Shown: positions 16,291 through 24,740 of the stretch, in pieces
Numbering within the stretch: the stretch's first letter is position 1
How the letters are laid out: each line of letters opens with the position of its first letter
Source of the DNA: an uncultured Lachnospiraceae bacterium
GTDB lineage: Bacteria; Bacillota; Clostridia; Lachnospirales; Lachnospiraceae
Direction of reading: 5' to 3'
Length of the DNA: 64,000 nucleotides
NCBI GenBank assembly: GCA_910577105.1
Contig: CAJTMB010000013.1
Location: forward strand, 14,419 to 78,418
The notes under the pieces: generated by a model
Told to the model about the DNA's origin: nothing
The model's database searches: none
What the model saw: only the letters and a program-made list of their open reading frames with translations
Made by a program: the position numbers and the translations under genes

Positions 16291-16328
16291 GTGCAAAGAC
16301 AGTGTGAGAAGAAACGGAGGACGGATAC

Positions 16329-17621
16329 ATGGTAAAAGCAGTTGTGGGAGCAAACTGGGGAGATGAAGGCAAGGGCAAAATAACCGATATGATGGCGGAA
16401 AGCGCTGATATTATTGTAAGGTTTCAGGGGGGCGCCAATGCAGGACATACCATCGTCAACAATTATGGCAAATTTGCACTGCATACCCTGCCGTCGGGTG
16501 TATTTTACAGCCATACCACCAGCATTATAGGCAATGGTGTTGCGCTGAACATTCCGGTTTTGATGGAAGAAATCAAGTCCATTACGGACAGGAATGTGCC
16601 GATGCCAAGGATTTTGGTGTCGGACCGTGCCCAGATAGTAATGCCGTACCACATTCTCTTTGACCAGTATGAGGAGGAAAGGCTGGGGAAAAAGTCATTC
16701 GGTTCTACCCAGTCAGGCATTGCACCTTTTTATTCTGACAAATATGCCAAAATCGGCTTTCAGGTCAGTGAATTATTTGATGAGCAGACACTGCGTGAAA
16801 AGGTCTACCGCATTCTGGAGACCAAAAACATACTCTTAAGCCAGTTATACCATAAAAAAACGATGGAAGGGGGAGAACTGCTTGCAACCCTGCATGAATA
16901 CAGGGATATGATTGCACCTTATGTGTGCGATGTATCCGCTTTTCTGGATAAGGCGTTAAAAGAAGGAAAGACCATACTTTTAGAGGGTCAGTTAGGAACT
17001 TTAAAAGACCCGGACCATGGCATTTATCCTATGGTGACTTCTTCTTCCACCCTTGCGGCATACGGCGCCATCGGCGCAGGCATTCCGCCTTACGAGATTA
17101 AAGAAATCATTACGGTCTGCAAGGCATACTCTTCCGCAGTGGGGGCAGGCGCCTTTGTATCGGAAATCTTCGGTGAGGAAGCAGATGAGTTGAGAAGGCG
17201 CGGAGGGGATGGCGGCGAGTTTGGCGCCACTACGGGACGCCCCAGACGTATGGGATGGTTCGACTGTGTGGCTTCCAAATACGGCTGCCGTTTGCAGGGG
17301 ACCACGGACGTGGCATTTACCGTGCTGGATGTTCTGGGTTATCTGGATGAGATTCCGGTGTGTACGGGTTATGAGATAGACGGTGAGGTGACCACGGATT
17401 TCCCTGTCACCACTAAGCTGGAAAAGGCGAAACCGGTGCTGACCGTTCTGCCCGGCTGGAAATGTGACATCCGCGGCATCAGGAGTTATGAAGAACTGCC
17501 TGAAAACTGCCGCAGATATATAGAGTTTATTGAGCAACAGATTGGATATCCTATTACTATGGTAAGTAACGGTCCCGGCAGGGAAGATATCATTTACAGA
17601 GAAAGCCCGTTGAAAAAATAG
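16329..17621 (+). CDS. purA: Adenylosuccinate synthetase
   Basis: 430 residues. It joins IMP and aspartate with GTP in the first committed step to AMP. The N-terminus carries the P-loop-like GANWGDEGKGKITD with catalytic Asp and the GGANAGHTI switch with the active His; EGQLGTLKDPDHGIYP and GATTGRPRRMGWFD are also conserved. The ribosome binding site CGGAGG lies before the ATG. It follows the purC-purB operon but is separated by a promoter and a terminator hairpin, so it is probably controlled separately. The small membrane gene at 17632 follows after 10 bp. Confidence 0.97.
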   Translation: MVKAVVGANWGDEGKGKITDMMAESADIIVRFQGGANAGHTIVNNYGKFALHTLPSGVFYSHTTSIIGNGVALNIPVLMEEIKSITDRNVPMPRILVSDRAQIVMPYHILFDQYEEERLGKKSFGSTQSGIAPFYSDKYAKIGFQVSELFDEQTLREKVYRILETKNILLSQLYHKKTMEGGELLATLHEYRDMIAPYVCDVSAFLDKALKEGKTILLEGQLGTLKDPDHGIYPMVTSSSTLAAYGAIGAGIPPYEIKEIITVCKAYSSAVGAGAFVSEIFGEEADELRRRGGDGGEFGATTGRPRRMGWFDCVASKYGCRLQGTTDVAFTVLDVLGYLDEIPVCTGYEIDGEVTTDFPVTTKLEKAKPVLTVLPGWKCDIRGIRSYEELPENCRRYIEFIEQQIGYPITMVSNGPGREDIIYRESPLKK

Positions 17622-17631
17622 GAGATGAGCC

Positions 17632-17904
17632 ATGAAAAAAAGAACAGGAAAACAAGTCATTGCACTGGCAGCCGTAGTGCTGTTGGTTGCAATGTATCTT
17701 ATAACGCTTTTGGTTGCTATTTTTGACGTTTCTGCTTCCGGCTTCTGGTTTCGTATGTGCCTGGTCTGCACTCTGGCAGTCCCGCTTTTGGCATGGATTT
17801 TTATCTGGATTTACGGACAGGTGACCAAAAAGAAAACCATAGCCGATTTGCATTTGTTACAGGATTCAGAGCCGGAAGAGGAAACAAAGGAGCAGGAAAG
17901 TTAA
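17632..17904 (+). CDS. Small two-helix membrane protein
   Basis: 90 residues with a basic N-terminus (MKKRTGKQ), two transmembrane segments at about residues 9-30 and 40-63, and an acidic, Glu-rich C-terminal tail (EPEEETKEQES). GGAGATGAGCC provides the ribosome binding site, 10 bp after purA, so it is probably co-transcribed with purA. No family is recognised; such short membrane proteins near housekeeping genes are often of unknown function. Its stop overlaps that of the convergent HAD gene by 4 bp. Confidence 0.6.
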   Translation: MKKRTGKQVIALAAVVLLVAMYLITLLVAIFDVSASGFWFRMCLVCTLAVPLLAWIFIWIYGQVTKKKTIADLHLLQDSEPEEETKEQES

Positions 17905-18515
17905 CAGGAAGCCTGCATGTTTGTCAGAAGGGCAAGCTCATTTTGGGCCTGCTCTTTATTTTTGAAGTGGATGGCATGAATGCCGAGTGCAGCAGCAGCT
18001 TCCACATTGCGCAGAGTATCATCCATGAAGACACATTCTTCGGGTGAAAGTCCGTACTGTGAAAGGAGCAGCTGATAGATGGCAGGGTCGGGCTTTATCA
18101 GGTTTACCCTGTAAGAGAAAATGCCGCCATCCATGTGTGGAACAAAGTCCATTGCGTCAGCCCCTTCATGAAGGGCTTTTTCGGAAAAATTGGACAAAAA
18201 CAGGACTTTGTAACCGTTTTGCTTTAACTCTTCAATCCATGGAATGGCATAATCGCAACGCGTCAGCATGGTGCCGATATTCTGCAAGGACTCTTTCAGT
18301 TCTTTTCGGACGGAAGGGTCATTTTTTATAAAAAGATTTAAGATTTCTTCATCGGAAAGAATGCCCAAATCGTATTCGGCCCAGTGAGGGCTTTCCACTG
18401 TGGCTTTTGCAAGTTTTTCCAAGGTTTTTTCATCATAACCGAAGGAGGCAAAATGCTCTTTCCATGAAAAGAGGGCGAGAACATTGCCTATGTCAAATAT
18501 TATGGTTGTTATCAT
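17901..18515 (-). CDS. HAD-superfamily hydrolase (YihX-like, subfamily IA)
   Basis: 204 residues. Motif I is unusual: TIIFDIGNVLALF has the nucleophile Asp followed by I-G-N rather than D-x-T/V, as in the epoxide-hydrolase/YihX branch. Motif II is LFLSNFS, the motif III Lys is LIKPDPAIY, and motif IV is CVFMDDTLRNVEAA. A helical cap lies between motifs I and II. Probable substrate: a small phosphorylated metabolite such as a sugar phosphate. It overlaps the end of the upstream LysR gene by 23 bp and has AGGAG before its ATG, so the two form an operon. Confidence 0.88.
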   Translation of the reverse strand: MITTIIFDIGNVLALFSWKEHFASFGYDEKTLEKLAKATVESPHWAEYDLGILSDEEILNLFIKNDPSVRKELKESLQNIGTMLTRCDYAIPWIEELKQNGYKVLFLSNFSEKALHEGADAMDFVPHMDGGIFSYRVNLIKPDPAIYQLLLSQYGLSPEECVFMDDTLRNVEAAAALGIHAIHFKNKEQAQNELALLTNMQASC

Positions 18516-19434
18516 TGTTTTCGTCTCCTTTGCTTTCTTTTACAGGTAAATCCTGCTGTATGATATCTAACAGATTTTTTGCGGCAACGGACATGGGGGA
18601 TTTGACATGCGTAACGATGCAGAATTCCCTCTTGGGAATTATTTTATTGAAACGCAGTTCAAACAGCTTTCCGGATTGCAGGTAAGGTAGGGCAAAATCC
18701 CGTACAACACAGCCGACACCGAGGTTTCTTAGGGCAAACTGGACAATCATATCACTTGTGGCAAGTTCAAATTCAGGCTGTATGGAGATATCATTTGCCA
18801 GCAGGAAAGAATCCATATAGCTTCTTGTGCTGGTGTTTTTCTCCAGATAGATAATAGGAAGTGTCTGCAGTTCAGTGAAATCCAATGTCCTGTTCTTGTA
18901 AGAAATAAACCGTCTGCCACAGACAAAGGTGTCTTCGATGCTGCGCACTGTGAAGGTATGAAAATCCGGTGTGGATGTAAAAGGGGTGCTGACAATCCCG
19001 AAATCAATCTGGCCTGTTCTGAGGTTCTGCAAGGTTTCCGGTGTGGGGGCATTGGTGACCACCACCTTGATTTTGGGATATTCTTCGTGAAAACGTTCCA
19101 AAAACGGCAACAGGAAAAATTGAAGCGTCATGTCACTGGCGCCGATGTGTATTTCACCCAGCTCAAGGTTTAACATCTGTTTTAGTTTTAACTGACCGGC
19201 TTCTATCTGCTCGTAACCTTTGGCAACATAGGAATATAAAAGTTCTCCTTCGGCAGTAAGCTTAACGCCCCTGGATACTCTTGTAAAGAGCCGTGCGCCG
19301 CACTGCTTCTCCAAAAGCCGGATGGACTGGCTGACGGCAGGCTGGGAGATGGAAAGCAGACCGGCCGCCTGCGTCAAGGATTCGGTTTTGGCAACATAAT
19401 AAAAAACTTTGTAGTATTCCAGATTGTCAATCAT
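18493..19434 (-). CDS. LysR-family transcriptional regulator
   Basis: 313 residues. N-terminal winged helix-turn-helix: FYYVAKTESLTQAAGLLSIS then QPAVSQSIRLLEKQCG, the standard LysR recognition helix. Residues 90-295 form a periplasmic-binding-like co-inducer domain (GEIHIGASDMTLQFFLLPFL). LysR proteins usually activate a neighbouring gene upon binding a small metabolite. The only gene in its operon is the HAD phosphatase. There is no divergent partner gene; the region upstream is occupied by a palindromic element (19519-19712), which may have displaced or separated an original target. Confidence 0.93.
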   Translation of the reverse strand: MIDNLEYYKVFYYVAKTESLTQAAGLLSISQPAVSQSIRLLEKQCGARLFTRVSRGVKLTAEGELLYSYVAKGYEQIEAGQLKLKQMLNLELGEIHIGASDMTLQFFLLPFLERFHEEYPKIKVVVTNAPTPETLQNLRTGQIDFGIVSTPFTSTPDFHTFTVRSIEDTFVCGRRFISYKNRTLDFTELQTLPIIYLEKNTSTRSYMDSFLLANDISIQPEFELATSDMIVQFALRNLGVGCVVRDFALPYLQSGKLFELRFNKIIPKREFCIVTHVKSPMSVAAKNLLDIIQQDLPVKESKGDENNDNNHNI

Positions 19435-19518
19435 GGATGGCTTCCTTCCTGCTTTGCCCTTAAGGTTACATACACATAATAGTCTAATGGGAAAGGTCCG
19501 TCAAGTGTCGCTGAACTC

Positions 19519-19712
19519 CTTGGTTACCACATTTTGCATGGCGGCAGCCGGGGGATGCATTTGTTCCATAAAGGACCGTGTAAAAACGCTGGTACTTGGA
19601 GGTTGTATTTCAACCTCCTATGTACCACTGCGTTTTTACCCGAGCGGGAGCGTGTCCTGTTGGAACAAATGCATCCCCCGGCTGCCGCCATGCAGAACGC
19701 GGTAATTCCGGT
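19519..19712 (+). repeat. Palindromic element copy 1 (~194 bp, MITE-like)
   Basis: Outer arms of about 45 bp (19523-19567 against 19661-19709) are almost perfect inverted repeats. The inner arms pair across GGAGGTTG (19597-19604)-TATTT-CAACCTCC, with a GC-rich bulge (CCCGAGCGGGAGCG) in the right arm. Related copies are at 55029-55223 (inverted) and 63852 to the window end. The outermost ends are diverged and no target duplication is visible, so this is an older copy. It lies between the LysR gene and the ECF sigma gene. With flanks it fills the gap 19435-19809. Confidence 0.85.
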
Positions 19713-19809
19713 TGTTACTTTGTGATTCTTTTGTGCGTCTAATTAGTGTAATCACATACAGCTGTGTGAAAATAGAAGCTTCTGGTTTTATTACATGGAG
19801 GGTCTGGTT

Positions 19810-20274
19810 GTGGATAAGGAGCAATTTACAAATGAGATATTGAAATTGGAAAAAAGCCTGTACTATACGGCCAAAAGTATCCTCGGAAATGACGAGGACT
19901 GTGCGGATGTATTGCAAAACGCTATTTTAAAGGCATTTGCCAATCTGGATTCCCTTAGGGAGGAGCAGTATTTTAAAACATGGATGACGAAAATTGTTTT
20001 GAATGAGTCTTATGCCATGATAAGGAAGAATAAAGCTACGGTATCTTATGAGGAGTATATGGAAAACGCGGCGGTGTCAGATTCGCAGGCATATTCGGAG
20101 ATTTATATGGAAATACAGGCATTGGAAGAAAAATACAGACTGCCTTTCGTACTCCATTATGTGAATGGATTTACATTAAAGGAAATAGCCGCAATGCTTG
20201 GAAATTCCGAAGCGGGAATTAAAATGCGGCTGCTCAGGGCGAGGGATATTCTGAAAAAGCAGTTGGCGGTTTAG
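19810..20274 (+). CDS. ECF-type RNA polymerase sigma factor
   Basis: 154 residues from GTG 19810, which has GGAGGG 7 bases upstream; the ATG at 19795 overlaps that site. Region 2: YYTAKSILGNDEDCADVLQNAILKAF, with the core-binding and -10 recognition helices. Region 4: ALEEKYRLPFVLHYVNGFTLKEIAAML, an HTH for -35 recognition. It lacks region 3, as ECF factors do. The next gene encodes a membrane protein that is its probable anti-sigma factor, 28 bp away. ECF factors of this type respond to envelope stress and often regulate themselves. Confidence 0.9.
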   Translation: MDKEQFTNEILKLEKSLYYTAKSILGNDEDCADVLQNAILKAFANLDSLREEQYFKTWMTKIVLNESYAMIRKNKATVSYEEYMENAAVSDSQAYSEIYMEIQALEEKYRLPFVLHYVNGFTLKEIAAMLGNSEAGIKMRLLRARDILKKQLAV

Positions 20275-20302
20275 CGGCGGTTTATCATGAAGGAGGTTTA
20301 TT

Positions 20303-21346
20303 ATGCAGAGAGAGCAATGGGAAACAATGATGCCGGATGTGCCCGAAAATGTACATGCAGCAGTGCAAAAGGCTTTGGATATGCTGGAAACGGAAAAGAA
20401 GGGGATGAAGACAGTGAAGAAAGGAAACAGAAGGAAAATGGCGGCCATGATTATTTTGGCGGCGACAATGATTGGCACTACTGCCATGGCAGCAGGCTTA
20501 ACCTGGCACCGTAAAACAGCGGAGGAATTTCACAATCCGTCGGGAGAAATCCAGCAGAAAACGCTGGAGGAGGGAGTGGCAGCGCTGCCGGCGGCATCGG
20601 TGGCGGACAACGGGGTTACCGTGACAGCCGTGCAGCTTTTGCAGGATGAAAACCGGGTATACCTGATGTTGAAAGTAGAATCGGAGGAGGCAGCCATTGA
20701 CGGAAATACGTTGTTTGATACGATGATGCTGTCCGACGGCAGCAATCAGGAAATTTTTGGAAATGTGAGTGCATATTTTCTGGAAGATGTAAACGGTACT
20801 CTTTCAAAAGAGGGGTATTATGTCATAGACGGGCTGAAGAATATGGATGCGGGATGGAACGGGGAAGCCCTGAAACTGATTCTGTCCGATTTGTCCTATT
20901 ATACCTATGGAAAGGCAGAAGAGGGTGTGGATATGGCAAATCAGACACCTCATTGCATAAAGGGAAACTGGGAACTTGAGGTTTCATTAAAGGATGTAAC
21001 TTCGTTAAGCAAGACAATCCCGGTGGACAAGAAACTGGAAGTCAGGGGAGTGGAGGTTACTGTCAATTATGTCAGGATTTCTCCATTGTCGGTGGTAATA
21101 TCCTATTCTCAGAGTGATATTGATAAGATTGACATGGTAGAGGATGACATGCTCTGGGAACTGTTTGATATCAGCATGAAGAATAAGCAGGGAGCTTTGG
21201 TGCAGGATGGATATGGCGCTATTTCCGGCGTCATCACACAGGAAGGGGAGCGTCTGACCCAAATCGGACTTTTGAACGTACTGGATGTGGAAGAAATCGG
21301 ACAGATAGTATGGGGAGATGATGTTCTGGTAATGGACGTCCCGTAA
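20303..21346 (+). CDS. Membrane anti-sigma-like protein (DUF4179-like)
   Basis: 347 residues. A cytosolic N-terminus of about 48 residues is followed by one transmembrane segment (MAAMIILAATMIGTTAMAA) and a large extracellular beta-rich domain. The start of that domain (VADNGVTVTAVQLLQDENRVYLMLKVE) resembles the DUF4179 pattern seen next to ECF sigma genes in Clostridia. It probably holds the sigma factor of 19810 inactive at the membrane and senses an outside signal; this is inferred from topology and gene order. GAAGGAGGT precedes the ATG. A bidirectional hairpin follows at 21355. Confidence 0.7.
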   Translation: MQREQWETMMPDVPENVHAAVQKALDMLETEKKGMKTVKKGNRRKMAAMIILAATMIGTTAMAAGLTWHRKTAEEFHNPSGEIQQKTLEEGVAALPAASVADNGVTVTAVQLLQDENRVYLMLKVESEEAAIDGNTLFDTMMLSDGSNQEIFGNVSAYFLEDVNGTLSKEGYYVIDGLKNMDAGWNGEALKLILSDLSYYTYGKAEEGVDMANQTPHCIKGNWELEVSLKDVTSLSKTIPVDKKLEVRGVEVTVNYVRISPLSVVISYSQSDIDKIDMVEDDMLWELFDISMKNKQGALVQDGYGAISGVITQEGERLTQIGLLNVLDVEEIGQIVWGDDVLVMDVP

Positions 21347-21354
21347 AAAGGAAG

Positions 21355-21384
21355 GGGAAGCCGGCCACTGAGCCGGCTTTCTCC
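21355..21384. terminator. Bidirectional terminator
   Basis: AAGCCGGC (21358-21365), loop CACTGA, GCCGGCTT (21372-21379), extended by GGGG/CTCC pairing, between the convergent anti-sigma and histidine phosphatase genes. Confidence 0.75.
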
Positions 21385-21978
21385 TTATATGTTGTGTGGG
21401 ATATAATTTGCCCGTACCAATATCCGTGAATTTCCATTGATAATCCATTCATGGATGCCGGTATCACCCGTCAAAAATACAAATGGAGCTCCTACAGGCA
21501 GCCCGAAAAAGGCCTTGTATAACTGATTTATCATACCGCCGTGTGTAATGGCGGCAACAGTACTGTCATTATCGTTTTCCGATATTATTTTCGATATCAT
21601 ATACTCAGCCCGGTATCTGAATGCGAGCATACTTTCCTGCTCATAAACAGACATATGTACCGGTACGTTTACTTTCGGATACTTTTCGTCAGCAACACTA
21701 TGCTTTAATCCTGCAATCAATCCATTATTAAATTCCATTAAATACTCGTCAGGAATTAACGGAGACTGCGTTTTGGAAGCCAGATGATTTGCTGTCTGAA
21801 CAGCCCTTTTCAGGGGGCTGTGATAAATCTTTGCTATCTGATGGTTTTGACTCACATATTCACTCATTGCGTCTGCCTGACGATGTCCGCGTTCGGTCAG
21901 TTCAAAGTCAGCCCTGCCTTCGTGAACGTCAAGAATATCCGCTTCGCTTTCGCCGTGCCTGATTACCAATAGTTTCAT
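21385..21978 (-). CDS. Histidine phosphatase family protein (phosphoglycerate mutase-like)
   Basis: 197 residues. The N-terminus MKLLVIRHGESEAD holds the RHGE motif whose His is phosphorylated in catalysis; LTERGHRQADAMSEYV follows. HSPLKRAVQTANHL supplies the conserved Arg, the acid/base Glu is probably in LMEFNNG, and the second catalytic His is in AITHGGMINQLY. It acts as a cytosolic phosphatase on small phosphorylated molecules; the substrate cannot be told from sequence. It is a single gene, convergent with the anti-sigma gene and divergent from the MATE gene. Confidence 0.92.
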   Translation of the reverse strand: MKLLVIRHGESEADILDVHEGRADFELTERGHRQADAMSEYVSQNHQIAKIYHSPLKRAVQTANHLASKTQSPLIPDEYLMEFNNGLIAGLKHSVADEKYPKVNVPVHMSVYEQESMLAFRYRAEYMISKIISENDNDSTVAAITHGGMINQLYKAFFGLPVGAPFVFLTGDTGIHEWIINGNSRILVRANYIPHNI

Positions 21979-22121
21979 AGAAGCCTCCCCTTGATAAAGT
22001 TAGTTTTGCCTGTCAATTATGAGAAAAGTATACCACCGATGAAAATAACAGGCAACACAGGTTTTATTGCGTCCATGATAAGTATGAGTTCATCAAAGGA
22101 TGTGAAAATTTCAGCATAATC

Positions 22122-22150
22122 TTGATTAGGTTATTCTTTTTTGTTACTAT
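22122..22150 (+). promoter_or_regulatory. Promoter of the MATE gene
   Basis: TTGATT (22122-22127), 17-bp spacer, TACTAT (22145-22150), about 60 bp before the ATG. Confidence 0.6.
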
Positions 22151-22208
22151 TTTTATAATGGCATAAAAAAATGGTGTGATTCTAAGGGCATAAAGAAGGG
22201 CAGTACCT

Positions 22209-23603
22209 ATGTGGAAACAGGAAAACAAAACAAAGCGGCGGGAAACCGCCGCCATCATATTATCCATTTTTGTGCTGGCGTGGCCGACCATGCTGGAGGA
22301 GGCGCTGCGCACGGTGGTGCAGTATGTGGACGCGGCGATGGTGGGAAGGCTGGGGCCGGACGCCACGGCGGTGGTGGGCATCACCAATATTGTTTCATGG
22401 CTGATAAACAGTCCCATAAGCGCGGCGGGGGTTGGGCTGATTGCCTATATTTCCCGGATGGCGGGGGCTGGCGAAGCAGACAAGATAAAAAGGGCGTCTG
22501 TGCAGGCTGTTTATATTGCCGTTTTGCTGGGCGTCCTAGAGTGCGCGATTACCCTTTCGGTGAGCGGCTTTTTGCCGAAGTGGATGGGGATGGAGGAACG
22601 CCTTTACAAGGAGGCATCCCGATATTTTTTCATTGTGTGCCTGCCGCTTTTGTTCCGTGCCTTCATGGCAATTTTCGGTGCAGTGTTAAGGGCAGTAAAA
22701 GATACGAAAACACCCATGTACATCAATGTTTTTGTCAATGCATTAAATATTATCCTGAATTTTTTGCTGATATATGAAGCCCGCAGTATTCGTATAGGCG
22801 GGATTTCTTTCCGGTTGTGGGGAGCCGGGATGGGCACTGCGGGGGCCGCTATCGGTACTGCGGTTTCCTTTACCGCGGGTGGCTTGCTGATGATGGCTGC
22901 CTTATGGAAAAATCCTCTGGTTTCACCAAAGGGCGCAGCATTTAAGCCGGACATGGAGATTATCAAACCCTGTGCCCGGATAGCAGTTCCGGTTGCCTTG
23001 GAGCGGATGGTATCCTGCTTCGGACATGTAACGTTTACCTCTATTGTGACAAGGCTGGGAACTGTTTCCTTTGCGGCCCATTCCATTGCCGAAACGGCAG
23101 AACAGGCGTTTTACATACCCGGCTACGGCATGCAGTCCGCGGCAACGACCCTGGAGGGCAATGCCCTGGGGGAAGGGGATAAAAGAAAGCTGAAAAAGAC
23201 CGCCAGAATCCTTCTGGCGCTGGTTGTGTTTATGATGACGGTTTCCGGCGGAATCATGTTTATCAGCGCTCATGGGCTTATGACGATTTTTTCTAAGGAT
23301 GCGTCCGTGATTTCTCTTGGGACGGTGGTATTGAAAATATGCGCCTTGTCAGAGCCCGTATTTGGCGCCTATATCATTTTGGGAGGTATATTTGACGGTG
23401 TCGGGGACACCCTCCCGCCTTTTATCTACTCCCTGATTGGCATGTGGGGTATCCGCATACCCATAAGCTTTTTGTGCGTCCATGTATGGGGTTTAAACCT
23501 AACCGCCGTCTGGCTGTGTATGATAGCCCATAATGTGGCGGTGGCGGGAATGATGTTCGTCCATTACCTGAAAGGGAAGTGGAATCCCTTAAAAGCAGGT
23601 TAA
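22209..23603 (+). CDS. MATE-family multidrug/organic-cation exporter
   Basis: 464 residues with twelve predicted membrane segments in two homologous six-helix halves. MATE hallmarks are the first helix motif LAWPTMLEEALRTVVQYVDAAMVGRLG and the matching second-half segment IAVPVALERMVSCFGHVTFTSIVTRLG. Such exporters use Na+ or H+ gradients to expel drugs or metabolites. It is preceded by its own promoter and followed after 16 bp by a small hypothetical gene. The start codon lies in a GC-richer stretch than its neighbours. Confidence 0.93.
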   Translation: MWKQENKTKRRETAAIILSIFVLAWPTMLEEALRTVVQYVDAAMVGRLGPDATAVVGITNIVSWLINSPISAAGVGLIAYISRMAGAGEADKIKRASVQAVYIAVLLGVLECAITLSVSGFLPKWMGMEERLYKEASRYFFIVCLPLLFRAFMAIFGAVLRAVKDTKTPMYINVFVNALNIILNFLLIYEARSIRIGGISFRLWGAGMGTAGAAIGTAVSFTAGGLLMMAALWKNPLVSPKGAAFKPDMEIIKPCARIAVPVALERMVSCFGHVTFTSIVTRLGTVSFAAHSIAETAEQAFYIPGYGMQSAATTLEGNALGEGDKRKLKKTARILLALVVFMMTVSGGIMFISAHGLMTIFSKDASVISLGTVVLKICALSEPVFGAYIILGGIFDGVGDTLPPFIYSLIGMWGIRIPISFLCVHVWGLNLTAVWLCMIAHNVAVAGMMFVHYLKGKWNPLKAG

Positions 23604-23619
23604 TTAATGTTCAGGATTG

Positions 23620-23907
23620 ATGGCAGAAAACCGATATACACTATATGAAGGGCAAAATTATGATGGTAAACGGGATAGAGGCGCAGGGGGACAGAGTGTG
23701 GAAGCCAAACAGGCAAAGCTTTCCGAGGTGGAAAAGCGTGCCGCCGATGCAAAAAATGCGCAGATAGAAGTGTTGGGAAAAACAGGAAGGGAAATGAAGG
23801 AGGCTGCGCAATCAGGAACTTCTCCTGAAAAATCACAAAAAGAAGAAACAAAGAAACAGGAAGAGGAACAAAAACAGCGGTATGTGCCTGTTGATGTATT
23901 CCTGTAG
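23620..23907 (+). CDS. Small charged hypothetical protein
   Basis: 95 residues from the ATG at 23620, with a weak AGGA site. The sequence is almost entirely polar: a short head (MAENRYTLYEGQNYDG), then a Lys/Glu/Gln-rich helix likely to form a coiled coil, ending in VPVDVFL. No membrane segment and no recognised family. It precedes another coiled-coil gene (23941) by 33 bp, so the two are probably co-expressed. Confidence 0.5.
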   Translation: MAENRYTLYEGQNYDGKRDRGAGGQSVEAKQAKLSEVEKRAADAKNAQIEVLGKTGREMKEAAQSGTSPEKSQKEETKKQEEEQKQRYVPVDVFL

Positions 23908-23940
23908 GAAAGATGCCTTGAGTCGGGTACGGAGGATTTT

Positions 23941-24600
23941 ATGAATATTAATTTGCAGGGAAGTAACGGTCCGTTCGGCACAGGTCTGATGCCGCTTTTT
24001 GGCAACGGACTGAAAAGCACGGAACAAAAGATGGAAAGAATGGCAAAGAGGGACAGCGAGGTTGCTTTTTTTGAGGCGCAGAAAGATAATTTGAAAAACA
24101 TGAAATGTGACAGTCTGGAGGATATTCAAAGAAAGCTGGAAATGCTGCATTCCTATGAAGACCAGATAGCTGCCGCGAAAGCTTCATACAATAATGAGCA
24201 AATGTTCCATGTCTTGGATGAGGCAATGGAAAAAGGCGAAAAGATTGCCGAAGAGGCAGAAAAAACCGAGCCGAAGACGCCGGAAGAGAGGAAGAAGGAG
24301 CTTATCGAAGAAGCCCTCGGCACAGACGGAGAGAAAGGCGTCCTTACGGAAGTCATGGAAGAAATGACGGATTTGGCAAAGGAGCAGATGGAAGAAGCGG
24401 CGGATTTGGCAGAGGAACTTCAGGAGCAGACCGAAGGAGTAAAGGCAGAGGAATTACAAAAACAGGCCGAAGGAGCGCTGAAAAAGGAAACCGCAGTACA
24501 GTCAGGACTCTTGCTCCAAAAAACGGAAGAAGCTGTAAAAGAAAAACAAATTGCGGAAGCAGGCGCCGCCGTGTATAAAAGATTAGATATCCGTATATAA
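23941..24600 (+). CDS. Coiled-coil hypothetical protein
   Basis: 219 residues, no recognised family. The N-terminus is Gly/Asn-rich (MNINLQGSNGPFGTGLMPLFGNG), the middle helical (SLEDIQRKLEMLHSYEDQIAAA), and residues 120-200 are extremely Glu/Lys/Ala-rich with repeated E-E-L-Q-x-Q-A/T-E-G, indicating a long coiled coil. No signal peptide or membrane segment. It follows the small charged gene at 23620 and ends before a strong inverted repeat. The pair may form one helical assembly; that is a guess from composition and spacing. Confidence 0.55.
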   Translation: MNINLQGSNGPFGTGLMPLFGNGLKSTEQKMERMAKRDSEVAFFEAQKDNLKNMKCDSLEDIQRKLEMLHSYEDQIAAAKASYNNEQMFHVLDEAMEKGEKIAEEAEKTEPKTPEERKKELIEEALGTDGEKGVLTEVMEEMTDLAKEQMEEAADLAEELQEQTEGVKAEELQKQAEGALKKETAVQSGLLLQKTEEAVKEKQIAEAGAAVYKRLDIRI

Positions 24601-24633
24601 TAATAGTCTGCACGAAAAAAGACAAATCAAAAC

Positions 24634-24675
24634 GGAAGCCCCCAAAACTGCACCGATGCAGTTCTGGAGGCTTCC
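24634..24675. terminator. Long inverted repeat, terminator-like
   Basis: GGAAGCC (24634-24640)/GGCTTCC (24669-24675) enclosing AACTGCA (24646-24652)/TGCAGTT (24657-24663). It follows the coiled-coil gene; the T tract after the stem on the plus strand is poor, while the minus-strand side is T-rich. Confidence 0.6.
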
Positions 24676-24740
24676 TTAGGGGAGGATAAGTATTAAATTT
24701 ATCTTTGGTGATAAATTCATCAAAGGAGGGGGTTCCGTTG

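Noticed and set aside
17001..17771. Long minus-strand open frame (256 codons) opposite purA
   Set aside because: It lies wholly antisense to a clear purA gene, has no ribosome binding site, and its composition mirrors the purA codons.
19534..19725. Small protein gene inside palindromic copy 1
   Set aside because: The open frame is a by-product of the repeat sequence; similar frames run through the other copies and none has a ribosome binding site.
22211..22777. 188-codon plus-strand frame inside the MATE gene
   Set aside because: A +1-shifted shadow in a GC-rich stretch; the MATE frame shows clear membrane helices and family motifs.
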